From Arthrobacter sp. cf158 (lineage in GTDB: Bacteria; Actinomycetota; Actinomycetes; Actinomycetales; Micrococcaceae): 64,000 nt of DNA. Of the stretch, positions 19,331 through 27,783 are shown in pieces; the stretch's first letter is position 1; every line of letters starts with the position of its first letter. The stretch spans positions 1-64,000 of the forward strand of contig NZ_FNNR01000010.1 in the NCBI RefSeq assembly GCF_900106835.1, written 5' to 3'. Below the pieces are notes generated by a model, which searched no databases, was not told the origin of the DNA, and worked only from the letters and a program-made list of their open reading frames with translations. Both the position numbers and the translations under genes were made by a program.

Positions 19331-19367
19331 GACAGGGCCGCTGCGGATGCAGCGGCCCTGTCTTGTT
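19331..19367 (+). terminator. Rho-independent terminator after csbD-like gene
   Basis: A perfect 14-bp stem, GACAGGGCCGCTGC (19331-19344) with GCAGCGGCCCTGTC (19349-19362) and a GGAT loop, is followed by TTGTT. Confidence 0.9.
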
Positions 19368-19413
19368 ATGTGGGGCCTCGTATCGAGGCGCGCTATCTGA
19401 TGGAGGAACTATC

Positions 19414-19674
19414 GTGAACATATTGGTAAAACTTTTCGGCCTTGCGGTAAGCCTCGGTGCAGGTGCCCTCGCGAACAAGACGCTGGAGGGCCTTTGGGAG
19501 AAGAAGACCGGCAAGCCCGCCCCCAAGGACGGGACCGATCTCAACGACTCCCTGCCCGGTGTCCTGGTGTTCGCGGTTGTATCCGCCGGCGTTGGCGCAA
19601 TCGTTCACGTTCTCACCCAGCGGGGCACCAAGAGTGCCCTGGCCCGCATGAAGAAAACCGCAGACGAGGTCTAA
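19414..19674 (+). CDS. DUF4235 small membrane protein
   Basis: 86 aa from GTG 19414, with TGGAGGA as ribosome-binding site. There is one hydrophobic segment near the N-terminus (LVKLFGLAVSLGAGALANK) and a second at ~48-67 (LPGVLVFAVVSAGVGAIVHVL). The central LEGLWEKKTGKPAPKD and the topology match DUF4235, small actinobacterial membrane proteins of unknown role. The VOC protein gene starts 4 bases after its stop, so the two are likely co-transcribed. Confidence 0.8.
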   Translation: MNILVKLFGLAVSLGAGALANKTLEGLWEKKTGKPAPKDGTDLNDSLPGVLVFAVVSAGVGAIVHVLTQRGTKSALARMKKTADEV

Positions 19675-19678
19675 GAAC

Positions 19679-20038
19679 ATGGCAATAGCTAAATTTCCGA
19701 GTGTGGTCATCGATTGTCCCGATCCCGCTGTGCTCGCCGCCTTCTATGGCGAACTCTTCGGCTGGGAAGTAGAGGACAAGGGCGACTGGTTCGACATTCG
19801 TCCTGGCGACGGCAGCAACTGCATCTCCTTCCAGCAGGTGGAGGTGTATCAGGCTCCCGTGTGGCCAGGGCAAACCATCCCGCAGCAAATGCACCTGGAC
19901 ATGGTGGTGGAAGATCTGGACAAGGGTGAGGAAGTTGCCCTCTCGCTGGGCGCCACCAAGGCCGATCACCAGCCCGGCGAAACGTTCAGGGTATTCCTGG
20001 ACCCCGCCGGGCACCCGTTCTGCCTTTGCCTCAGTTAG
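19679..20038 (+). CDS. VOC-superfamily (glyoxalase/bleomycin-resistance-like) protein
   Basis: 119 aa, one complete VOC module: two beta-alpha-beta-beta-beta units (VIDCPDPAVLAAFYGELFGW, then MHLDMVVEDLDKGEEVALSLGA and FLDPAGHPFCLCL). It is of the small VOC type often labelled glyoxalase-like, with unknown ligand. It follows the DUF4235 gene by 4 bases. The 3' end overlaps the convergent VOC gene by 4 bases. Confidence 0.88.
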   Translation: MAIAKFPSVVIDCPDPAVLAAFYGELFGWEVEDKGDWFDIRPGDGSNCISFQQVEVYQAPVWPGQTIPQQMHLDMVVEDLDKGEEVALSLGATKADHQPGETFRVFLDPAGHPFCLCLS

Positions 20039-20538
20039 CCCTGCTGCGCAGCCCACTCCTCCACTCGGCGGTTGCTCTCTTCCTCCGAGAGGTCCTCAAC
20101 CCGGGTCATGATGGACCAGCGAACACCGAACGGATCGCGGATGCTTGCGTAGCGGTCACCTGAGACGAACGTGGTCAGAGGCTCCCGGATGGTTGCGCCC
20201 GCTTGCTCTGCCTTCCGGACAAGGCCGTCCGCATCGGGGCAGTACAGGCCCAGCGAGTAACAGTCGTCCTCGCCCGACGGTGCCGGGACCAGGTGGTAGT
20301 CCGGGCTGGGTTCCCCGAGTTGAAGGTGGCCGTTGCCGAAGTCCAGTTCGGCGTGGACCACCACTCCGCCCATCTCGGTCTCACCGACCACCCGGGCCCC
20401 GAATACGTCACGGTAGAAGGCGATGGCTGCCTTGGCGTTGGGCACGGCAAGGAACGGTGTGAGGCTGGTCAGTCCGTTCGGGATGCCGTGCGTGGTGTAC
20501 TGGCCGGTGGCTGCTTCAGTGCTTGTAGTATCTGTCAT
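20035..20538 (-). CDS. VOC-superfamily protein, PhnB-like
   Basis: 167 aa. It has VOC repeats with TPFLAVPNAKAAIAFYRDVFGA and the C-terminal SGDRYASIRDPFGVRWSIMT, typical of PhnB/YdcN-like glyoxalase-fold proteins. The C-terminal 25 residues are acidic and Arg-rich (VEDLSEEESNRRVEEW). It is divergent from an AraC regulator with 87 bases between starts, so that regulator may control it. The function of such proteins is mostly unknown; metal-dependent isomerase or antibiotic-binding roles occur in the superfamily. Confidence 0.88.
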   Translation of the reverse strand: MTDTTSTEAATGQYTTHGIPNGLTSLTPFLAVPNAKAAIAFYRDVFGARVVGETEMGGVVVHAELDFGNGHLQLGEPSPDYHLVPAPSGEDDCYSLGLYCPDADGLVRKAEQAGATIREPLTTFVSGDRYASIRDPFGVRWSIMTRVEDLSEEESNRRVEEWAAQQG

Positions 20539-20625
20539 GGTTATGACGCTACGTACCTGGCAGGGTCCGGCGCTTGGAGATTCGCGACGGATTTTCTCGA
20601 TGGGTGGTTTCCTGGGGAGGCTCCA

Positions 20626-21438
20626 ATGAAGGATTCGTTCAAAGGCATCCTCTATCCCGCGCGGCTACCCACCTTCCACCGCTTTCCCGCGCCCGGGGCA
20701 GTGGCGGACCTGGTGGAATGGTTCTGGATTCCCGAGTGGGACATCGAGCCCGGCCGTTCGTCCCGCCAGCACGTGATCCCATACCCGACGTCCAATCTGG
20801 TGGTGCAGCCCGCTGATGTGATCTTCTCCGGACCCACAACCCGCGCCGCTTACCGTGACCTGACCGGTAAAGGCTGGGCCGTAGGTGCCTTGCTGCGTCC
20901 GGCAGCCGTACCGCTCTTCACGGATGCTCCGGGAACTCTTCGGGACACGGAAGTGGGCGTGGAGTTGGGGGAACTGCATGCGGCTGTTGCGGGCGCCATG
21001 GCCACGCGTCGCGGCGAAGCAACGCACGACGACGGCACTCACCGCCGGCGGGCAGTGGAGGCCTTCGCTGCCTGGCTGGCTTCCTTGGATGGTGCGCTCT
21101 CCGAAGAGGCTTTGCTTGCCAACCGGATGATGGACGTCATCGCATCAGGCCCGGAGGTGGTGCTGATCGAGGACGCAGCGTCACGCCTTGCGGTGTCCCC
21201 GCGAACATTGCAACGGATCGCCAGGAAGTATGTCGGGTTGAGTCCCTCCGCCCTTATCCGGCGCCGAAGACTCCAGGATGCGGCCGAGCGCGCCCGGTCC
21301 GAGCCCACAGCGGACCTTGCCGCGATCGCCGTCGAACTTGGCTACGCGGACCATGCGCACCTGACGAACGACTTCCAGAAGTACTTGGGCTTTACGCCGA
21401 GTACGTATCGGAGGTCAGCTGGGGCTGCGGAGCCCTGA
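20626..21438 (+). CDS. AraC-family transcriptional regulator
   Basis: 270 aa. The N-terminal sensing region (residues ~1-150, LPTFHRFPAPGAVADLVEWFW) resembles the DUF6597-type domain. The C-terminal AraC DNA-binding domain (~175-265) has ASRLAVSPRTLQRIARKYVG, ALIRRRRLQDAAE, LAAIAVELGYADHAHLTNDF and LGFTPSTYRR. ATG 20626 has GGGGAGG 6 bases upstream; the frame extends upstream without a better start. It is divergent from the PhnB-like gene. Its last 47 bases overlap the end of dctA on the opposite strand. Confidence 0.92.
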   Translation: MKDSFKGILYPARLPTFHRFPAPGAVADLVEWFWIPEWDIEPGRSSRQHVIPYPTSNLVVQPADVIFSGPTTRAAYRDLTGKGWAVGALLRPAAVPLFTDAPGTLRDTEVGVELGELHAAVAGAMATRRGEATHDDGTHRRRAVEAFAAWLASLDGALSEEALLANRMMDVIASGPEVVLIEDAASRLAVSPRTLQRIARKYVGLSPSALIRRRRLQDAAERARSEPTADLAAIAVELGYADHAHLTNDFQKYLGFTPSTYRRSAGAAEP

Positions 21439-22786
21439 CGGCCGGCACCAAAGGTTCGGTTGCCGCTGCGGTGACGTCCGGCGACGGGTCCTCCCCGCGA
21501 AACGCTGCCAGCATGGCATCGCGATCGAATTGCCCCTCCCATTTGGACACCACGAAGGTGGCAACGCAGTTGCCGAGCAGGTTGACCACAACGCGCATTG
21601 AGTCCATCAAGCGGTCGGCTCCCAGCAGGAGGGCAACTCCCGCCACCGGGAAGATGCCCAGGGCCCCAGCTGTGGCGGAGAGGGCAAGGAATGCGGAGCC
21701 GGGCACGCCGGCCATGCCCTTGGACGTGAGCATCAGGATGCCGAGCGCTGCCAGTTGCTGACCCAGATCCAGGTTGTGGCCAAAGGCCTGGGCCAGGAAA
21801 AGGAGGGAGATGGAAAGGTAGAGTGCCGCGCCATCCAGGTTGAATGAGTACCCGGTGGGCACCACCAGTCCCGTGGTTGCCCGCGAACAGCCGGCGTTGG
21901 TCAGTTTGGTCATGATCCGGGGGAGTACGGATTCTGTGGAGGCCGTGCCCAAAGCAAGCATGAATTCTTCGCGGGAGTATTTGATGAACTGCCACAGCGG
22001 AACGCGCGGATAGACCCAGGCCACCACAAACAGCAAGCCAATGAAGACCAACGCCGAGCCGTAGCACGCTGCCACCAGCAGGGCATAGGTGCTCAGCGAA
22101 CTGAGCCCGTACTGGCCGATGATGAAGGCCATGGCACCGAAGGCGCCCACCGGAGCAACACGCATGACCCAGGACATGATCTTGAAGAAGAGTTCCAGCG
22201 TCGTCTCCATGAGGTCTATGACGGGCTTGCACTTCTCGCGGCCCACCACCACGATGGCCGCGCCGAAGAAGACTGCGAAGCACAGGACCTGCAGCAGGGT
22301 GTTCGATGCGAACGCCCCCACCACGCTGGTGGGGATGATGCCCAGCAGGAACTGTCCCGCATCCTTGGGTGGCGCGGTGGTGGTTTTGGCGTTAACGGCA
22401 TCCTCGGACAGGGACGCAGGGTCAATATTCAGGCCTGCGCCGGGCTGCACGATGTTGGCAACCACCAGTCCAAAGGCCAGGGCAAAAAGTGTGGCCGCGG
22501 TGAAGTAGATCAACGCCTTGACGCCTACCCGGCCGACAGATTTCACGTCCCCCACAGCAGAGATCCCCGTGACGATGACCAGGAAGATCAGCGGTGCGAT
22601 GATCATTTTGATGAGCTGAATGAAGCCATCGCCCAGTGGACGAAGCGCGGAACCAACACTCGGCCACAGGTAGCCAATGGCGATGCCCAACACCACGGCC
22701 ACCAGGATTTGGAAGAACAAGGATTTGTACAGTGGCTTTTTCGCTGCCGGGGCTGCCGGGGGTGCTGCGGATGCGGGGATCTTCAA
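21392..22786 (-). CDS. dctA: C4-dicarboxylate:cation symporter DctA (DAACS family)
   Basis: 464 aa, eight transmembrane helices plus two re-entrant loops. Hallmarks of the family are the Ser-rich SREEFMLALGTASTESVLPR (re-entrant loop 1), PTGYSFNLDGAALYL (helix 7) and TSKGMAGVPGSAFLALSAT. It imports succinate, fumarate and malate, or related anions, with Na+ or H+. The Pro/Ala-rich N-terminus is cytosolic. The gene ends inside the convergent araC-type gene (47-base overlap). No dctBR-type two-component pair is adjacent. Confidence 0.93.
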   Translation of the reverse strand: MKIPASAAPPAAPAAKKPLYKSLFFQILVAVVLGIAIGYLWPSVGSALRPLGDGFIQLIKMIIAPLIFLVIVTGISAVGDVKSVGRVGVKALIYFTAATLFALAFGLVVANIVQPGAGLNIDPASLSEDAVNAKTTTAPPKDAGQFLLGIIPTSVVGAFASNTLLQVLCFAVFFGAAIVVVGREKCKPVIDLMETTLELFFKIMSWVMRVAPVGAFGAMAFIIGQYGLSSLSTYALLVAACYGSALVFIGLLFVVAWVYPRVPLWQFIKYSREEFMLALGTASTESVLPRIMTKLTNAGCSRATTGLVVPTGYSFNLDGAALYLSISLLFLAQAFGHNLDLGQQLAALGILMLTSKGMAGVPGSAFLALSATAGALGIFPVAGVALLLGADRLMDSMRVVVNLLGNCVATFVVSKWEGQFDRDAMLAAFRGEDPSPDVTAAATEPLVPAVRAPQPQLTSDTYSA

Positions 22787-22926
22787 GTGGGCGCCTATCT
22801 GTGCGGTGGCCGCGGTGGGTTGCGGCCGGGATCACACAAGACGCTATGAGGGCCTTGTTTCCGAATTGCTAATTCCGGAGACCCGTTGTGTTTAATATCG
22901 GAATCAAGTTTTCATCATGCGGAAAA

Positions 22927-23460
22927 CTATGATGCCTGCAGGGGGTGGCAGGCCTCTGCCAGAACCTCCTGTGGCTTGGCGACGGGTTTGTGGTTTTGGT
23001 CCAGAAACAGTCTGTAGGACACCACGCGCTCGCTTGCAGCTCCGGTGGCACACTCGCACCGGTAGGCGTGCGCCATCCAAGGTCCGCCCAGCAACGCCTG
23101 CATCCAGGCATCGCATTCGGCCAAGGGGAGGGCTGCTGGATGTCCTGTGTCCTTGCGGTGCGCGGCCATGGACACCGTGAGGCATGTTCCCTCCGGGGCG
23201 GGCCCTACGGCGAACCACCCCAGCTCCACCGTCTCGGCAACGATGGTCAGGCTGACGTTCTCATCGTCGAATGACGGCAAAGGGCCCAGCCGGTGTTGGC
23301 GGCGGCCGCGATGCCCAAGGTCCTGGCTCCGCGCGGATGGAGTCAGGGCCTCGCGGAATTGGTGGAGGCTCCCGCCGTGCCTGTTGTTGATTCTGGTGCT
23401 GAGGTCCAGGGCCAGCGACCAGTCTGCCGGGGTGGCCTGTGGACTGTTTGTGCTGCGCAC
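22927..23460 (-). CDS. Hypothetical protein (177 aa)
   Basis: A GTG at 23460 preceded by GGAGG at good spacing gives a 177-residue soluble protein with no membrane segment or signal peptide. The N-terminal third is basic (SQDLGHRGRRQHRLGPLP). The middle looks beta-rich (VSLTIVAETVELGWFAVGPA). Several Cys and His residues (ECDAWMQALL, YRCECATG) could bind metal or form disulfides, but no family is recognised. It lies between dctA and a lipoprotein gene on the same strand, each with its own spacing, so an operon is not certain. Confidence 0.6.
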   Translation of the reverse strand: MRSTNSPQATPADWSLALDLSTRINNRHGGSLHQFREALTPSARSQDLGHRGRRQHRLGPLPSFDDENVSLTIVAETVELGWFAVGPAPEGTCLTVSMAAHRKDTGHPAALPLAECDAWMQALLGGPWMAHAYRCECATGAASERVVSYRLFLDQNHKPVAKPQEVLAEACHPLQAS

Positions 23461-23567
23461 TTCGCCTCCAGGGATTAGCCCCCGCTGTCCGCCCGGGGTG
23501 ACACGAGACTACCGGGAGGCGCCGCATGCCGCTAGGGAAAGGCGGTGTGGATTCCAGCAGGTGACGG

Positions 23568-24050
23568 CTACGTCTGGCTCAGGCCGGCCGCATTCAGCAC
23601 TGCGCCGGCAGAAATGACGCGGCCGCATTGCTCTCCGTACGGGTACTCGCCCTTCGGCGTAAACGTCAGCGTGCGCAGGGGCAAGGCTGCGCCCGCCGGC
23701 GATGTGCCGCTGACGGTTGCCTCGATGGGTGACTCGGAGAGCCAGGGCATTTCCAGGAAGCCCTGCAGCGTCCCATCAAGTGACGGGGTGGCTGAACACA
23801 CGCCCTCCGGCGAGCAACCCTGGTCCACGGCAACTGATCCCGGATGCAGTACCAGCTCTTTGTCCGTGCACGTACCATCCTGGCAGGCCTTGAGCCGAAG
23901 CGAGCCAACCTGGTTCGCGTAGCTTGCTGCAACAGTCAGGGATACCCCGGCGACATGACCAATGGCCGGGCACGCTACAGCCTCCGGATAACAGCCCGGA
24001 AGCAGTGCCGCCGTGCCGGCAAGGGTCAACGCCAATCCGATTCTGCCCAT
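23568..24050 (-). CDS. Putative lipoprotein (160 aa)
   Basis: The signal peptide MGRIGLALTLAGTAALLPGC ends in a lipobox-like LLPGC, so the mature protein should be lipid-anchored at Cys20. The exported part has six further Cys residues in pairs (AC/CQ/CT and CSPEGVC), suggesting disulfides, and beta-rich segments ending in LRTLTFTPKGEYPYGEQCG. No family recognised. Confidence 0.7.
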   Translation of the reverse strand: MGRIGLALTLAGTAALLPGCYPEAVACPAIGHVAGVSLTVAASYANQVGSLRLKACQDGTCTDKELVLHPGSVAVDQGCSPEGVCSATPSLDGTLQGFLEMPWLSESPIEATVSGTSPAGAALPLRTLTFTPKGEYPYGEQCGRVISAGAVLNAAGLSQT

Positions 24051-24161
24051 GCTTCAGGGTAAGACTGCCTGGACATGGTGTCTCCGGCAATCCGAAATCG
24101 GACCTTTCATCGTTATGGGCCGGGATGCTCCGTTGCGGAACCGATACCGATCCCGGGGCCA

Positions 24162-25112
24162 CTACGCCGGAAGCCGCAAACCGCCGTCGTGCATCTCTGC
24201 CAAACCGTCCACCAACAGGCCGTCAAGTGCCCGCTCCAGCTGCTCCGGGGCCGAGTTGAGGCGGTGCAGCGCAGCCAAGGGAATTCCGATGCCGGACGGA
24301 GCGAATCCGAGGTCGGCCGGCGCTTGCTCGAACATCTCGCGGGGCACGGGGGAGGCGGCCTCGCGCAGGACGGCCATCACGGCACCCCTGACCTGCCGGT
24401 CGGTGCCGTGCCAGGACTGTCCCTTGGGCGTGTACGACGGCGGCGGCTCACCGGCGGCGAGCCAGGCACAGCTTGGACGGACGGGGCAGTCAGCGCACTT
24501 GGGATTGCGGGCCGTACACATCATGGCGCCGAGTTCCATGACGGACGCATTCCACCGCACGGATAATTCCTGATCCTGGGGCAGGAGTGCCTCGGCCAAG
24601 CGCATCTCCGCGGCGGTCAAGGCCGGTGCTGGCAGCGCACTGCCGGAGATGAGCCGCGCATGGACGCGCCGGATGTTGGTGTCCACCACGGTCTCGCGGC
24701 GCCCGAAAGCAAAAGCGGCGACGGCGGCAGCTGTGTAACTGCCGACGCCCGGGAGGCCCAGGAGCTCGGCGCGGTTGTCAGGAACCCTGCCGCCGTGCTG
24801 CTCGCGGATGGCGACGGCGGCCGCGTGCAGTCGCAGGGCGCGGCGCGGATAGCCCAACCGGCCCCAATGGCGTACAGCTGCGCCCGACGGTTCGTCGGCA
24901 AGGTGGGCGGGGGTGGGCCAGCGCTCCATCCAGTCACGCCACACAGGGAGAACCCTAACCACCGGCGTCTGTTGGAGCATCACTTCGCTGACCAGGATGC
25001 CCCACGGAGTACAGTCCGGCTCACGCCACGGCAGGTCGCGGGCGGCCCCGGCGAACCACTGATCAAGGGCTTCATGGAGGCCTGTCAGTTGGCCTGAATC
25101 GGGAAGTGTCAT
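24162..25112 (-). CDS. mutY: A/G-specific adenine DNA glycosylase MutY
   Basis: 316 aa from ATG 25112 (GGAGG 5 bases upstream; an in-frame ATG at 25142 lacks such a site). It removes adenine opposite 8-oxoguanine. The HhH-GPD core has the catalytic Glu in SEVMLQQTPV, the hairpin LLGLPGVGSYTAAAVAAFAF and Asp in VVDTNIRRVHAR. A 4Fe-4S cluster Cys-X6-Cys-X2-Cys-X5-Cys is present in CTARNPKCADCPVRPSC. The C-terminal region (~225-316) is shorter than the E. coli NUDIX-like domain, as usual in actinobacteria. mutY lies near disA and radA in mycobacteria as well. Confidence 0.95.
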   Translation of the reverse strand: MTLPDSGQLTGLHEALDQWFAGAARDLPWREPDCTPWGILVSEVMLQQTPVVRVLPVWRDWMERWPTPAHLADEPSGAAVRHWGRLGYPRRALRLHAAAVAIREQHGGRVPDNRAELLGLPGVGSYTAAAVAAFAFGRRETVVDTNIRRVHARLISGSALPAPALTAAEMRLAEALLPQDQELSVRWNASVMELGAMMCTARNPKCADCPVRPSCAWLAAGEPPPSYTPKGQSWHGTDRQVRGAVMAVLREAASPVPREMFEQAPADLGFAPSGIGIPLAALHRLNSAPEQLERALDGLLVDGLAEMHDGGLRLPA

Positions 25113-25203
25113 GCTGCCCTCCACTGTAGTGGATTCCGGCACTGCGGGAATCGGTGGAAAGCCCAGCCCGGCTACAAAACAGAGTGTGGTCCTTGCCCGG
25201 CGG

Positions 25204-26805
25204 CTAGTGCGTCATGTTCAGCGTCACCGTGGTGCCCTTTCCCGGGCTGCTTTCAAGGTCTATCTGTCCGCCGTGAGCCTCAACGATTGCTTTGCTGATG
25301 GACAGTCCCAAGCCGGCACCCGGGATGGCGGTCTTCATGGCTTGGTCGGATCGGAAGAATTTTGTGAATGCCTGTTCTTGCTCTTCCGGGGTCATACCCA
25401 AGCCTTGATCGCTGATGGAGCAGATGAACCCGCCGTTTTGCCTTCTGAGGGCAACAGTGACTTCACTGCCCCGGGGCGAGAACTTGATGGCATTGGACAG
25501 CAATTGCTCAACCGCCCGGGTGAACTGACCCGCATCCACCTCGGCCTCAACCCCGGCATCGATCTGCTCATGAATGACGATGCCTTTGGCGCTCGCCTCC
25601 TGTTCGGCAGCTCGGCTGGCTCTGTCCATCAGCTGGGAGAGATTGGCCGGTTTCCGCCGAATTTCCAGGTCCTCCGAGGCCACCAGCAGGAGATCATTGA
25701 TCAGAGTCAGGAGGCGTTGCGCGTTTCGCTCGATAACGCGCAGGTACGCGGGGTTCGGTTCATCGTCCAGGAGCTGCAGGTAGCCGAGCATGGACGTCAG
25801 TGGGGTTCGAAGTTCGTGCGAGACAGTTGCCACGAACTTGTCCTTCGCTTCAAGCGCTGTGACCAACGCTGTGACGTCGGTGAAGGCCAGGACTGAACCT
25901 TTGATCCGGCCGTCGCCGTCATGAAATTGCCTGGCAGCGACGGAAAAGATCATCTGCGGGTTGTTATTGCCTACGCGTATCAGTTTGTTGGTGAAACTGC
26001 GCCCGGACATGGCAAGTCCTGCCGGGCTGTCGGAGAGTTCCGTGATGCCATCCGACGTGAGGAAGGGGTTATCGCCCGGGATCTGCTGGGCGGACTTCCG
26101 GTCCATTCGAAAACGGTGGTTGGTCAGAATATCGTCGCCGTTGGCGTCCATTGCCCACACTCCGACGTTCACAGTTTCCAGCACAGCGTCAAGAAGCTGT
26201 TGATGGTCCTGGGTGGCTTTGTGAAGGCGGACAAGCTCCCTGTCTTTCCGGATCTGGATGTCCCTGTGCCTCACCACCACGCCTGCCACCAGATGGGCTG
26301 TCAGGGCAACCCCTGCCAGGATGACCGGGACCACAATCATCCGAATGAGCTCGGCCCGCTCCACCAGGTGTCCCAATGTGTAAGGAGATGCGATGATCCC
26401 GGCCAAAGGTCCCGCGATGGCGAGGATCAAGCGTGTGACACTGGCACTGACGGCGAGCCAAATCACCGGGAAAACCATCAGAAGCGTGACCACACTGAGG
26501 ACGGGACCCCCGAGCTCCCGGGTCAGACCGAGGACCAGGAAGTCTGCCAACGGAATGAGGACAAAACTCCAGGGAGGAAGTTTGTTCCACGGCAAAGCAA
26601 CACAAGCAACAAGCATCAGCACATGAACCGCCAGCGTTAACTGGAAGGCTGCATCGGCCATTGTTTCGGGGCTGAAGAGAAGAACAAAGAGGATGATCAA
26701 GCCCATTGCCAACGTCAGGGGCAGCTGGCACAGGAAAATGGCCTTACGTCTGCCGATGTTGCCAAAGAAATCGTCCAATGGCATGAAAACGGATGTGTCC
26801 TGCAT
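25204..26805 (-). CDS. Membrane sensor histidine kinase (orphan)
   Basis: 533 aa from ATG 26805 (GGAG upstream; an in-frame start at 26862 is possible). About six membrane helices lie in residues ~20-195, then a PAS-like domain (~215-320, LDAVLETVNVGVWAMDANGD). HisKA with the phospho-His in FVATVSHELRTPLTSMLGYL is followed by HATPase_c with N-box LLSNAIKFSPRG, G1 ISDQGLGMTPEEQ and G2 PGAGLGLSISKAIVEAHGG. No response regulator is adjacent, so the partner is elsewhere. The signal is unknown; the layout suggests a membrane or redox state sensor. Confidence 0.92.
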   Translation of the reverse strand: MQDTSVFMPLDDFFGNIGRRKAIFLCQLPLTLAMGLIILFVLLFSPETMADAAFQLTLAVHVLMLVACVALPWNKLPPWSFVLIPLADFLVLGLTRELGGPVLSVVTLLMVFPVIWLAVSASVTRLILAIAGPLAGIIASPYTLGHLVERAELIRMIVVPVILAGVALTAHLVAGVVVRHRDIQIRKDRELVRLHKATQDHQQLLDAVLETVNVGVWAMDANGDDILTNHRFRMDRKSAQQIPGDNPFLTSDGITELSDSPAGLAMSGRSFTNKLIRVGNNNPQMIFSVAARQFHDGDGRIKGSVLAFTDVTALVTALEAKDKFVATVSHELRTPLTSMLGYLQLLDDEPNPAYLRVIERNAQRLLTLINDLLLVASEDLEIRRKPANLSQLMDRASRAAEQEASAKGIVIHEQIDAGVEAEVDAGQFTRAVEQLLSNAIKFSPRGSEVTVALRRQNGGFICSISDQGLGMTPEEQEQAFTKFFRSDQAMKTAIPGAGLGLSISKAIVEAHGGQIDLESSPGKGTTVTLNMTH

Positions 26806-27027
26806 GATCTCCAGCCCTCTCCCCCGAAGCAGCCCAAATACAGGCTCAATGCCAATAGCCACAGCATACTCACCGGGGACGGGCCGGCACTTGGTTTTCC
26901 CTGGCTCTTTTGTGGCTCTCCATAACCACGCTTGTTCACCCCCATGGCCGACGTCACACAGCCCCGGATTGGGCCGCTGCGGCGTGTAGGTTAGGTGGCC
27001 CGACGGCCGCGAGCCTAGCCTAGAACC

Positions 27028-27750
27028 ATGGCCAACAAGGGTAAGCAGCAGTCGACCGCGCGCTCAACAGCGCCGGCGAAGGGTGCTGCCCTTGGCTCAT
27101 CCCGCGCCGGAGCCACGGGCAAAAGCAGCCCAGGCCCGAGGCGGCGGCCCAGCCCGGCCGTGTACCGCCGTCGTCGTCAGGTTGTTTTTGGTGGCCTGCT
27201 GCTGGTGATCGTCTTGCTCGTGGCAGCGGCCGTCGCCATCACTGGTGCGGTTACCGGTAAATCTGAACCACAGGCGGCCAGCACGCCGGATGCTTCCCAG
27301 GCACCGACGCAGGGGAGTGCCCCTTCAGGAACGCCGTCACCCTCCGCCTCGCCCACGCCTGTGTGCGACTTCAACCTCATGACCGTCGCCGCCAAAACCG
27401 ACAAGGCCGCCTATGGCGGTGAAGAGAAACCTCTGCTCACCATGACCATCACCAACGGCGGCACAGCCCCGTGCGAGGTCAATGTGGGGACGTCGCAAAT
27501 GGAGTACTTGGTGATGAGCGGCTCGGACCGCATCTTCTCATCCAAGGACTGCCAAACAGGCGGCGAGGACCTCATCAAGACCATCCAGCCGGGCAAGAGC
27601 GAAACTGCGAACTTCCCGTGGCAGCGCAACCGGACATTGGAGGGCTGCGGTGCCATCAACGCCAAACCCGGCGGCGGTGGGGCCTACTACACGTTCGAGG
27701 CACGCCTTGGAAACAAAGCCAGCCCCAAGGCAGTCTTCCAGCTGAACTAG
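27028..27750 (+). CDS. Conserved membrane-anchored protein of unknown function
   Basis: 240 aa. A basic N-terminal cytosolic tail (~50 residues, rich in Lys/Arg/Ser) leads to one transmembrane helix (VVFGGLLLVIVLLVAAAVAI, residues ~52-71). A Ser/Pro/Thr-rich linker then precedes an extracytoplasmic beta-rich domain (~112-240) with four Cys residues (VCDFNLM, PCEVNV, KDCQTG, EGCGAIN). The domain resembles immunoglobulin-like modules such as DUF4232 relatives, but the assignment is uncertain. It is convergent with disA. No ribosome-binding site stands out. Confidence 0.75.
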   Translation: MANKGKQQSTARSTAPAKGAALGSSRAGATGKSSPGPRRRPSPAVYRRRRQVVFGGLLLVIVLLVAAAVAITGAVTGKSEPQAASTPDASQAPTQGSAPSGTPSPSASPTPVCDFNLMTVAAKTDKAAYGGEEKPLLTMTITNGGTAPCEVNVGTSQMEYLVMSGSDRIFSSKDCQTGGEDLIKTIQPGKSETANFPWQRNRTLEGCGAINAKPGGGGAYYTFEARLGNKASPKAVFQLN

Positions 27751-27783
27751 CCGCTCCAACAGCGTTCGACGACGGCAGCCGGC

